Assembly (NCBI GenBank): GCA_017443765.1
Contig: JAFSYB010000093.1
Coordinates: 1 to 34,055, forward strand
DNA length: 34,055 nucleotides
Direction of reading: 5' to 3'
From: Muribaculaceae bacterium
GTDB lineage: Bacteria > Bacteroidota > Bacteroidia > Bacteroidales > Muribaculaceae
This document shows, one piece after another, positions 1 through 6,324 of the stretch. Numbering within the stretch: the stretch's first letter is position 1; each line of letters begins with the position of its first letter. A program made the translations under genes and the position numbers. The notes beneath the pieces were generated by a model. That model was given only the letters and a program-made list of their open reading frames with translations. It was not told where the DNA came from and did no database searches.

Positions 1-144
1 TTTCAAGGTGTTTAAACATTGTCAGGGTCTATCGTTAAATGCGGTGTGAGTTTTTTGCAAATGCCTATTAAACCTTTTGGCCTCTTGCAAGTCAAAGTGC
101 AGTAAACACAAATAAGTTGTTTTATTAACTAAATTTTTATTGTA

Positions 145-702
145 ATGAAGAAAGTGTTTTTAATGCTTGCCGCAGTGTTGGTGAGCATGAGTGCCATGGC
201 ACAGGTTCAGTTCGGTGTCAAGGCAGGTTTCGACATGACCAACTTCTGGGGCAGCGACACTAAGCATGGTATGCAGCCCAATTATCAGATTGGTGCGCTG
301 ATGGAGTACAAGTTCAACGACAAGTTTGCGCTTGGCCCCGAGGTCGTCTTTGCAGCTCAAGGCGGTAAATTCAACCACCAAACGTTTAACGTGAACTACA
401 TCAACGTGCCTGTGATGGTCAAGTTCTATGTGAACCCCGATGTCTCGATCGACTTGGGTCCCCAGCTGGGTATCAACGTCTACAGCAAGGTGACTGCCGG
501 TTCTGGTAATACCAAGACCACTGCCGACTGGAAAGATGGCACCAAGGCTGTTGATTTAGGTATCGGCATCGGTGCCTCGTATAACCTTGCCGAGCATGCA
601 AAGCTGCAAGCGCGTTATACCCTGGGTGTGACAAACGTGTACGATGGTAACGCCGACTGCAAGAACGGCAATATCCAGATTGCTTTCGCCTGGATGTTCT
701 GA
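145..702 (+). CDS. Outer-membrane beta-barrel protein (PorT-like family)
   Basis: This is a 185-residue secreted protein. The N-terminus is a signal peptide: a KK pair, a hydrophobic core (residues 5-17), then AMA before Q20, a typical signal peptidase I site. The mature part alternates hydrophobic and polar residues in short strands (for example FGVKAGF, ALGPEVVFAAQGG, INVPVMVKFYV, LQARYTLGV) and ends in the aromatic FAWMF, as outer-membrane barrels do. Length and strand pattern fit the eight-stranded PorT/OMP_b-brl families common in Bacteroidetes. No ligand or enzymatic role can be read from the sequence. It stands alone, upstream of a strong terminator and convergent with nth. The start is supported by the signal peptide and by the A/T-rich leader before it. 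Confidence 0.85.
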   Translation: MKKVFLMLAAVLVSMSAMAQVQFGVKAGFDMTNFWGSDTKHGMQPNYQIGALMEYKFNDKFALGPEVVFAAQGGKFNHQTFNVNYINVPVMVKFYVNPDVSIDLGPQLGINVYSKVTAGSGNTKTTADWKDGTKAVDLGIGIGASYNLAEHAKLQARYTLGVTNVYDGNADCKNGNIQIAFAWMF

Positions 703-711
703 GCAAGATAA

Positions 712-760
712 CCAACAATAAAAAAGGCCGGACATTGCGTCTGGCCTTTTTTATTGTTGG
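712..760. terminator. Bidirectional intrinsic terminator between the barrel gene and nth
   Basis: A perfect 18-bp inverted repeat (712-729 and 743-760) carries a GGCC core flanked by A6 on the left and T6 on the right. The stem extends inward through GAC/GTC around a small loop. The A-tract/T-tract layout works in both directions, which suits the convergent genes ending at 702 (+) and 772 (-). Confidence 0.93.
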
Positions 761-771
761 GTTTGGGTGTT

Positions 772-1404
772 TCACAATTTCCCGTAGCTCTTGCACCAGG
801 GTTGCAGAGCGCAGTTGGGACAATCGGGTCGCAGGGCTTTGCACACATAGCGGCCGTGGAGAAGTATCCAGTGATGAGCCTTGAAGCGCTGTGCGGCGGG
901 AATGTGTCGCGTGAGCGTGCGTTCCACCTCAAGCGGTGTCTTGCCGTGGGCAAGCCCCAGGCGGTTCGACACCCGGAACACGTGGGTGTCAACGGCAATG
1001 GCCGCCTTGCCAAAGGCCAGGCCGAGCATCACATTGGCCGTTTTGCGCCCAACGCCGGGCAGCCTCGTGAGCTGCTCCATGGTGTCGGGCACTTGGCCGC
1101 CAAACTCGTCGGTGAGCATCCGCGACATTTGCTGCAGGTGCAGAGCCTTACTGTTGGGGTAGGACACGCTTTTGATGTATGTGAGGATGTCGTCAACTTC
1201 GGCCGAAGCCATGGCCGCCGGGGTGGGGTAGGCCGACAGCAGGCCGGGGGTGACCATGTTCACACGCTTGTCGGTGCATTGCGCCGACAGCATCACCGCT
1301 ACCAGCAGACTGAATGGGTCGCGGTATTCCAACTCGGTCGTTGGCTCGGGCTGTGTGCGCTGGAAGTAGTCCAGCACTCCGGCATAGCGGTCTCGAAGGG
1401 TCAC
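772..1404 (-). CDS. nth: Endonuclease III (DNA glycosylase/AP lyase)
   Basis: This 210-residue enzyme removes oxidised pyrimidines from DNA and cleaves the abasic site, starting base-excision repair. The helix-hairpin-helix LPGVGRKTA contains the catalytic Lys121, and VDTHVFR supplies the catalytic Asp139. The C-terminus carries the 4Fe-4S motif C-x6-C-x2-C-x5-C at Cys188, 195, 198 and 204. Length matches the family (about 211 in E. coli). It lies 15 bp downstream of pheS on the same strand, so it is probably the second gene of a pheS-nth transcript. The transcript ends at the hairpin at 712-760. No key residue is missing. Confidence 0.97.
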   Translation of the reverse strand: MTLRDRYAGVLDYFQRTQPEPTTELEYRDPFSLLVAVMLSAQCTDKRVNMVTPGLLSAYPTPAAMASAEVDDILTYIKSVSYPNSKALHLQQMSRMLTDEFGGQVPDTMEQLTRLPGVGRKTANVMLGLAFGKAAIAVDTHVFRVSNRLGLAHGKTPLEVERTLTRHIPAAQRFKAHHWILLHGRYVCKALRPDCPNCALQPWCKSYGKL

Positions 1405-1419
1405 GATGAGGGGGTGGGG

Positions 1420-2457
1420 TTAGTGGGCGCTTTTGAACTCCTCGAGGAAGCGGACGTCGTTCTCGCTGAACATGCGCAGGTCCTTGACCATGTATTTCAA
1501 GTTGGTGATGCGCTCAATTCCCAGGCCGAAAGCGTAGCCGGTGTACACCGTGCTGTCGATGCCGCTGGCCTCCAGCACATTCGGATCCACCATGCCGCAG
1601 CCCAAAATTTCCACCCAGCCGGTGTGCTTGCAGAATCCGCACCCTTCGCCGCCACACAACATGCACGACACGTCCATCTCGGCCGATGGCTCGGTGAATG
1701 GGAAGTAGCTCGGCCGCAGGCGGATTTGTGTGTCGGCGCCAAACAGCTCCTGGGCGAAGTTGAGCAGCACCTGGCGCAGGTCGGCAAAGGTCACGCCCTT
1801 GTCGATGTACAGCCCCTCGATTTGGTGGAAGAAGCAGTGCGCACGGGCGGTGATGGCCTCGTTGCGGTAAACGCGCCCCGGACAGATGATGCGGATGGGC
1901 GGCTGGCGGCCTTCCATGGTGCGCACCTGCACGCTGCTCGTGTGCGAACGCAGCACAATGTTGCGTTTCACGTCGGTGGCATCCTGCTCGATGAAGAAGG
2001 TGTCCTGCATGTCGCGGGCCGGATGGTCGGGGGCGAAGTTCAGCGCGCTGAACACGTGCCAGTCATCTTCCACCTCCGGGCCATCGGCAAGTGTGAAGCC
2101 CAGCCGTGAGAAGATGTCAATGATTTCCTTGCGCACCACCGAGATGGGATGCCGCGTGCCCAAACTGGCGGGGAAAGCAGGCCGTGTGATATCGATTTTG
2201 TTCTTTTCCTTGGCCTGTGCCTTGAACGACTCGCGCAGCGTGTTGATGCGATCGGTCATCAGTGTCTTGAGCTCGTTCATGCGCTGCCCCATCTCGCGCT
2301 TTTGCTCGGCGGGAACCGTCTTGAACTCCTCAAACAATGCGGCCAGCTCGCCTTTCTTGCTCAGGTATTTGATGCGCAACTCTTCCAACGCAGCCTCGTT
2401 CTCGGCTGTCAACTCGCGGATTCGACCCTTCAGGGCTTCTATTTTCTCAATCAACAT
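1420..2457 (-). CDS. pheS: Phenylalanine--tRNA ligase alpha subunit
   Basis: The catalytic alpha chain of the PheRS alpha2-beta2 heterotetramer charges tRNA-Phe with phenylalanine. The first 90 or so residues form the expected coiled-coil tRNA-binding arm (MLIEKIEALKGRIRELTAEN). The class II synthetase core follows, with motif 2 (FRNEAITARAHCFFHQIEG, as a shifted VYRNE form) and motif 3 near the C-terminus (GYAFGLGIERI). At 345 residues it is close to the usual length. The reading frame is open to an earlier ATG at 2493. That codon lies upstream of a promoter -7 box at 2483-2490, so the start at 2457 (MLIEK) is chosen. The beta-chain gene pheT is not in the window, as is usual in this group. 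It is probably co-transcribed with nth. Confidence 0.96.
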   Translation of the reverse strand: MLIEKIEALKGRIRELTAENEAALEELRIKYLSKKGELAALFEEFKTVPAEQKREMGQRMNELKTLMTDRINTLRESFKAQAKEKNKIDITRPAFPASLGTRHPISVVRKEIIDIFSRLGFTLADGPEVEDDWHVFSALNFAPDHPARDMQDTFFIEQDATDVKRNIVLRSHTSSVQVRTMEGRQPPIRIICPGRVYRNEAITARAHCFFHQIEGLYIDKGVTFADLRQVLLNFAQELFGADTQIRLRPSYFPFTEPSAEMDVSCMLCGGEGCGFCKHTGWVEILGCGMVDPNVLEASGIDSTVYTGYAFGLGIERITNLKYMVKDLRMFSENDVRFLEEFKSAH

Positions 2458-2482
2458 AGTCGGTTCAGTTAGGTTTATCGTG

Positions 2483-2490
2483 CAAAGGTA
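2483..2490 (-). promoter_or_regulatory. Promoter -7 box for pheS-nth
   Basis: On the minus strand this reads TACCTTTG, an exact match to the Bacteroidetes -7 consensus TAnnTTTG, 25 bp before the chosen pheS start. No good -33 TTTG is seen at the usual distance. Its position decides against the upstream ATG at 2493. Confidence 0.6.
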
Positions 2491-2648
2491 CAACTTTTTT
2501 GTCGAAGCCGTGCTTTTTCGCCAAGAAAAAATGGCCTCTGCACAGAATCAAGGCACGGGAATCGTTCCATTGTTCATGTTCTGCAAGTTTTGCTTGTCGT
2601 TCAGGCAATGGTTGTGTGTGGAGGGTTTCACTGAATGTGCCCCCCTCG

Positions 2649-3077
2649 TCATGCCTGGCGGCAATGCGTGCAGATGCCCTTGACGATATATTCGGCCTGC
2701 TCGGCCTCGAAGCCGTCGGGCAGGGCCACCGGGGGGATGGTTACCCCCGTGAGGCACATTGTGCGGTGGCACACGCGGCAGGTGAGGTGCACGTGCCCCA
2801 GGCAGTGGCGCGTGTCGTCGAGGTGGCACACGCAGTACTTCTGCGCACCGCTGCCATCGTCAATCACGTGCAGCAGGTGTGCGTCGGTGAGGGTGGCCAG
2901 CGTGCGGAACAGGGTCGAGCGGTCCACCGTGGGCAGCGCCCGCTCCACGTCGCCCATGCCAAAGGCACCGGCCAGCGTGCGACGCACGGTGCGCCACACC
3001 AGCAGCCGAACCGCCGTCACGCGGACACCGGCATTCGACAAACTCTGCTCGTCGCTCAACTCAAGATGATGAGGCAT
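2649..3077 (-). CDS. Fur-family metal-responsive transcriptional repressor
   Basis: This 142-residue protein has the Fur architecture. A winged-helix DNA-binding half (about residues 10-85) contains the recognition segment DVERALPTVDRSTLFRTLAT. The C-terminal half is for dimerisation and metal binding. His95 and His97 (GHVHLTC) lie in the regulatory metal region. Two CxxC pairs, Cys100/103 and Cys136/139, form the structural zinc site. The family includes Fur, Zur and PerR; the sequence alone does not settle which metal is sensed. The paired CxxC motifs and short length suit a Zur-like protein, but this is only a guess. It is divergent from tilS, with about 120 bp between the two starts, and is separated from the pheS start by about 190 bp with no gene. 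Confidence 0.88.
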   Translation of the reverse strand: MPHHLELSDEQSLSNAGVRVTAVRLLVWRTVRRTLAGAFGMGDVERALPTVDRSTLFRTLATLTDAHLLHVIDDGSGAQKYCVCHLDDTRHCLGHVHLTCRVCHRTMCLTGVTIPPVALPDGFEAEQAEYIVKGICTHCRQA

Positions 3078-3133
3078 GCTTTTGCTCGATTGTTAATGTA
3101 CACACCTATATAATGAATAATTTGTCGGTTTTA

Positions 3134-3165
3134 TTGTGTGCAATGTGAAATTTGTTGTACTTTTG
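3134..3165 (+). promoter_or_regulatory. Promoter for tilS
   Basis: The -7 box TACTTTTG at 3158-3165 matches TAnnTTTG. A TTG-containing -33 element (ATTGTG, from 3134) lies 21 bp upstream. Transcription would begin near 3172, downstream of the in-frame ATG at 3136 and upstream of the ATG at 3199. This supports 3199 as the tilS start. Confidence 0.6.
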
Positions 3166-3198
3166 CCTACTGCGAAATATCGAAGCACTTTTTGCACT

Positions 3199-4548
3199 AT
3201 GGAACACGATGAATTTGTTGCGCGGGTTCGCGAATATATTGCCGGTCATACACTGTTAGAGATGGCGCAGCGGCCTCGTCCCGTGCTGGTGGCCCTCAGT
3301 GGCGGCGCCGATTCGGTGGCGCTGCTTCGTGTGCTGTTGGAGTTGGGCTGCCATTGTGTGGCAGCGCATTGCAACTTTCACCTGCGGGGCGAGGAGGCGA
3401 TGCGCGACGAGCAGTTCGTGCGCGCACTGTGCCGGCAGTTGCAAGTGCCGGTGGTGGTCCGGGACTTCGATGTGCCGCTCTACCGCGACACGCACCGCGT
3501 GTCGGTCGAGGTGGCCTGCCGCGACCTGCGCTATGCCTGGTTTCGCCAGGAGGCCGCCCGGCAGGGCGCGCAGGCCATTGCGGTGGCTCATCACATCGAC
3601 GACAACATCGAGACGATGCTGCTCAACCTGCTGCGTGGCACGGGCATTGCCGGCCTCACCGGCATGAAGCCCATGAACCGTGACGTTGTTCGCCCGTTGC
3701 TGTGCGTAACGCGTGCCGATGTGCATGACTATCTCGACGCGCTTGCACAGGACTATGTTACCGACAGCACCAACCTGCAATGCGACTACACCCGCAACAA
3801 AATCCGCAACATCATCATTCCCGCCATCGAGCGCGAGTTTCCCCAAGCGCGCGTGGCATTGGCAACCACGGTGAGCAACTTGGCCGATGTCGAGCAATTA
3901 AGCACTGCCTATATCCATGAGATTCTTAATGGCAATCACACGCCGTTTGGCTACAGGCTCAACCAATTCTTGGAATATCCATGCCCCAAGCTGCTCGTTC
4001 ACGCTGCGCTGGGGCCATGCGGATTCTCGATGAGCCAGTGCGATGCCATCGTGGCGTGCCTGCGCACGAAACCCAAGAACCGGCCCAAATTCTTCTCGGC
4101 TACACACTGTGTCACGCTCGGCCCCACCGAGGCTTTTGTGGAGGTGCTGGGCGACTGCGCCACTGGCGACTGCGCGTTCAACCCGTTCGACACCTCATCG
4201 TTGCCAATCGACATCGATGTGTCGTTCGACAATCCGCCGTTCGACCCCTCGTTGTGCGATGGCAAGCGCGTGGTGGCTTTCTCGCGCGAAATCCTCTGTT
4301 GCAAGACCCTGTGGCTGCGTCATTGTCACCGGGGCGATGCGATGCGCCCCTTTGGCATGCACGGCACGCGCAAGGTGAGCGACATCCTCACCGGCGCACA
4401 TTACACCTGGCTCAAGAAACGCAATACTTTCCTGCTCGAAGCCGATGGCGAAATTCTCTGGGTGGTTGGCGTTCGCTCGGCCGAGGCGTTCCGCGTCAAC
4501 CCTGGCAGCACTTCCTACCTGCTGCTAACCTGCAAAGAACCCATCTAA
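3199..4548 (+). CDS. tilS: tRNA(Ile)-lysidine synthase
   Basis: TilS converts the wobble cytidine (C34) of the CAU-anticodon tRNA-Ile to lysidine using ATP and lysine, so that the tRNA reads AUA. The PP-loop ATP pyrophosphatase motif SGGADS is at residues 34-39. The N-terminal catalytic domain continues through CNFHLRGEEA and AVAHHIDDNIETMLLNLLRG to CDYTRNKIRN. The C-terminal TilS domain is seen in RPFGMHGTRKVSDIL and the closing EAFRVNPGS. At 449 residues it is close to the usual size. The frame is open to an ATG at 3136, but the promoter -7 box lies downstream of that codon, so 3199 (MEHDEF) is preferred. It is convergent with the gene at 4720-5217 across a hairpin. Confidence 0.95.
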   Translation: MEHDEFVARVREYIAGHTLLEMAQRPRPVLVALSGGADSVALLRVLLELGCHCVAAHCNFHLRGEEAMRDEQFVRALCRQLQVPVVVRDFDVPLYRDTHRVSVEVACRDLRYAWFRQEAARQGAQAIAVAHHIDDNIETMLLNLLRGTGIAGLTGMKPMNRDVVRPLLCVTRADVHDYLDALAQDYVTDSTNLQCDYTRNKIRNIIIPAIEREFPQARVALATTVSNLADVEQLSTAYIHEILNGNHTPFGYRLNQFLEYPCPKLLVHAALGPCGFSMSQCDAIVACLRTKPKNRPKFFSATHCVTLGPTEAFVEVLGDCATGDCAFNPFDTSSLPIDIDVSFDNPPFDPSLCDGKRVVAFSREILCCKTLWLRHCHRGDAMRPFGMHGTRKVSDILTGAHYTWLKKRNTFLLEADGEILWVVGVRSAEAFRVNPGSTSYLLLTCKEPI

Positions 4549-4663
4549 AGACCATGCGGCGTCTCAATGTTGTGGAAGGTTTGGGTGCTATCAGCACCGC
4601 ACGCTGCACTTCGCGCAACTCATGCCTCGAAACTTCCTCGAGCACTTCGTGGTCGCATGACCT

Positions 4664-4694
4664 TTGTTCTCGCTTGATTGTAAAGCGAGAACAA
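4664..4694. terminator. Hairpin terminator between tilS and the convergent hypothetical gene
   Basis: A perfect 12-bp inverted repeat (4664-4675 and 4683-4694, arm TTGTTCTCGCTT) encloses a 7-nt loop. It sits between the tilS stop (4548) and the end of the minus-strand gene (4720) and could serve both. The T/A tracts are short, so strength is uncertain. Confidence 0.65.
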
Positions 4695-4719
4695 TAGACA
4701 AAAAATAAATTGCTGCTTC

Positions 4720-5217
4720 TTATCTGAGTTTGTTTACAACACTCACCAACGCCTCAACAGCATTTAGTTTGCTTTTAGGGAAGAGCCAAACCGATATGTT
4801 TCCATTGGTTTCCTTCAAGAAGCAACCAATCGACTTCAGTTCGTTTTCCAGCATCACCGTGTCGCCTTCCAAATGGTAACCGCCAGCGGTGTTTTGATTG
4901 ATTCTCAACGGCTCAATATATTCGCTGTCTTCGTTAGAATCAATTGCAATCTCCCTCAGTTTGATGAACTGGTTGACTGTATCCACGATTTTGCGAACCT
5001 TGTTCTCTTTTGTCTTGCTGAAAACCCAGCCAGGCTCACCTTTGAAGTTACGACCGAATAAGCCGCCCGCTGCTTTCAACTCCGACTTAATGATGGACGT
5101 GCTGCCAGATACAAGAATAGACTTGTCCGAATAATCTGAAAGAGTTAAAGCATCTTCGGGGATGTCTATATTCAGGCTTATCGACGTTCCAGTCCTTTGA
5201 ATTACCTTTAGCTTCAT
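4720..5217 (-). CDS. Hypothetical protein with an internally duplicated module
   Basis: I do not recognise this 165-residue protein as a named family. Two stretches align with each other: about residues 37-84 (with ELKAAGGLF and GWVFSKTK) and about 117-164 (with ELKSIGCFL and VWLFPKSK). Each ends in a helical tail, VDTVNQ and VSVVNK respectively. A short linker rich in acidic residues joins them. The pattern LK-(h)-GG-x-F then GW-h-F-x-K resembles a small module I recall at the ends of ArdC-type and plasmid or phage DNA-processing proteins; that link is from memory and weak. There is no signal peptide or membrane segment, so it is probably cytoplasmic. Base composition is visibly A/T-richer than the neighbours, and flanking non-coding DNA is long, which suggests acquisition by transfer. 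A near-consensus -7 box lies upstream at 5249-5256. Confidence 0.72.
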   Translation of the reverse strand: MKLKVIQRTGTSISLNIDIPEDALTLSDYSDKSILVSGSTSIIKSELKAAGGLFGRNFKGEPGWVFSKTKENKVRKIVDTVNQFIKLREIAIDSNEDSEYIEPLRINQNTAGGYHLEGDTVMLENELKSIGCFLKETNGNISVWLFPKSKLNAVEALVSVVNKLR

Positions 5218-5248
5218 GTTTTTGTCTGATTAACTTGTTTTCAGACCG

Positions 5249-5256
5249 CTAAGGTA
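5249..5256 (-). promoter_or_regulatory. Possible -7 box for the hypothetical gene
   Basis: On the minus strand this reads TACCTTAG, one base off TAnnTTTG, about 32 bp upstream of the start at 5217. A CTTG that could act as -33 lies 16 bp further up. The support is modest. Confidence 0.35.
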
Positions 5257-5577
5257 CAAATATTTTTCAATCCAAGCTGTTCTCAACGGATATTTTTTAT
5301 AAAAACTATAGGATTTGTGAGAGATATACGTCCTACAGCCCCTTGAATTGCAAAGATTATATAGCACAAGAACGATTCTGTGAAACTATTCCTAAATCAG
5401 CCAAAGAATAATGGTGGGTTCTATAAATTGCTTGAGTCGTATGGGCATTGATTGTCCGGCAGATTTTGACTCACTGTGGCACTGGTGTGTTGATGTGACG
5501 TCCCGGCTGATGCCGCTCGGCATCTGCTTGCCGGCCAGCTTGCCCCGCACGAGGCCATGGGGCGACCACAACGCCGC
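5257..5577. other. Long intergenic stretch without a convincing gene
   Basis: The part from about 5257 to 5400 is A/T-rich and holds nothing I can name apart from the possible promoter at its left edge. From about 5440 the composition turns GC-rich. The short open frames here (for example 5411-5611 on the plus strand) show no family pattern, and one runs into aat. A hairpin at 5503-5534 is listed separately. The change in composition at about 5440 may mark the edge of an inserted islet. Confidence 0.5.
5503..5534 (-). terminator. Possible terminator hairpin downstream of aat
   Basis: An inner stem GATGCC/GGCATC (5509-5514 and 5519-5524) around a 4-nt loop is extended by an outer CCGGC/GCCGG with a bulge. 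It lies 44 bp past the aat stop on the minus strand. There is no T-tract after it, so it may only be a weak or Rho-independent-like pause site. Confidence 0.35.
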
Positions 5578-6228
5578 TCAACGCCGCAAAATCTCCATAT
5601 ATTCGTCGTAAGAGATGAACCGCCCACCCATCGAGCGCAGGTGCGGGGTTTCGAGCTGGCAGTCAATCATCTTCCAGCCCAGCCTCTCCAAGTGCCTCGC
5701 CAGGCCGATGAGCGCGAGCTTCGACGCGCTGGGTATCAGCGAGAACATGCTCTCGCCAATAAAGCACCTGTGTATCGTCACGCCGTAAAGGCCGCCCACC
5801 AGTTGATTGCCGTCCCACACCTCCACGCTGGCGGCGTAGTTCTGCTCGTGCAGGCGTGTGTAGGCCGCAATGATTTCATCGCCCAGCCACGCATACTCAT
5901 GGTTGTTGCGGTTTTGTGCCGTGGAGCAGCCGCGAATCACACCGCCAAAGTCGGCATTGATGCTCACGCGGTAACGCTCCTTGTTAATCAGCGTGCGCAT
6001 CGAGTGCGACACATGAATCTCGCTGGGGAAAATCACAAATCGCTCATGCGGACAATACCAAACTGGCTCATCGTGATTGCGGAACGAGAACCAGGGGAAA
6101 ATGCCGTGGCTGTAGGCCAGCAGCAGGCGTTCCACACTCAAGTCGCCGCCAATGCACAAAGCCCCATCTGGCTCGGCATCATGCGGATCGGGGAACACGA
6201 TCGTGTCATTGGGAATGTGGTAAAACAC
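5578..6228 (-). CDS. aat: Leucyl/phenylalanyl-tRNA--protein transferase
   Basis: Aat attaches Leu or Phe from charged tRNA to the N-terminus of proteins that begin with Lys or Arg, making a primary N-degron for ClpS-ClpAP. The 216-residue protein shows the family blocks in order: GGDLSVERLLLAYSHGIFPW near residues 28-47, a WYCPHERFV segment, LVGGLYGV, FIGESMFS and, near the C-terminus, DCQLETPHLRSMGG. Length is close to the family norm (about 230). The start is a GTG at 6228, giving MFYHIPNDTIVFP, as expected for the family; no closer ATG fits. It is downstream of clpA and clpS on the same strand, which fits one pathway. A heptad-like repeat precedes the start codon. Confidence 0.95.
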   Translation of the reverse strand: MFYHIPNDTIVFPDPHDAEPDGALCIGGDLSVERLLLAYSHGIFPWFSFRNHDEPVWYCPHERFVIFPSEIHVSHSMRTLINKERYRVSINADFGGVIRGCSTAQNRNNHEYAWLGDEIIAAYTRLHEQNYAASVEVWDGNQLVGGLYGVTIHRCFIGESMFSLIPSASKLALIGLARHLERLGWKMIDCQLETPHLRSMGGRFISYDEYMEILRR

Positions 6229-6231
6229 GGG

Positions 6232-6259
6232 TTGTCAGTTAGCAGTTTTCAGTGTCAAT
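6232..6259 (-). repeat. Degenerate heptad repeat directly upstream of aat
   Basis: Read on the plus strand, four 7-mers follow each other: TTGTCAG, TTAGCAG, TTTTCAG and TGTCAAT. The first three share the ending CAG. The array ends 3 bp from the GTG start of aat. On the gene-sense strand it resembles AACTGAC-type heptads. Confidence 0.5.
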
Positions 6260-6324
6260 AAACAGTAGGCAAGAAACGAGCTTACAAGCGGCGTTATCAT
6301 CTAATAAAAATATCTTGCCGCTTT

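Noticed and set aside
1..144. Promoter for the outer-membrane barrel gene
   Set aside because: The region is A/T-rich, but no TAnnTTTG box with proper spacing was found, so none is annotated.
754..2109. A 451-codon open frame on the plus strand over nth and pheS
   Set aside because: Its product is low-complexity (His, Val, Gly, Ala-rich) with no family pattern, and it is the antisense shadow of two well-supported genes in GC-rich DNA.
5411..5611. A 66-codon open frame on the plus strand
   Set aside because: It runs into the 3' end of aat on the other strand and has no family features or start signals.
6283..6318. Hairpin AAGCGGC/GCCGCTT as a terminator after clpA
   Set aside because: The loop is about 22 nt and there is no clear T-tract, so it is too weak to list as a terminator.
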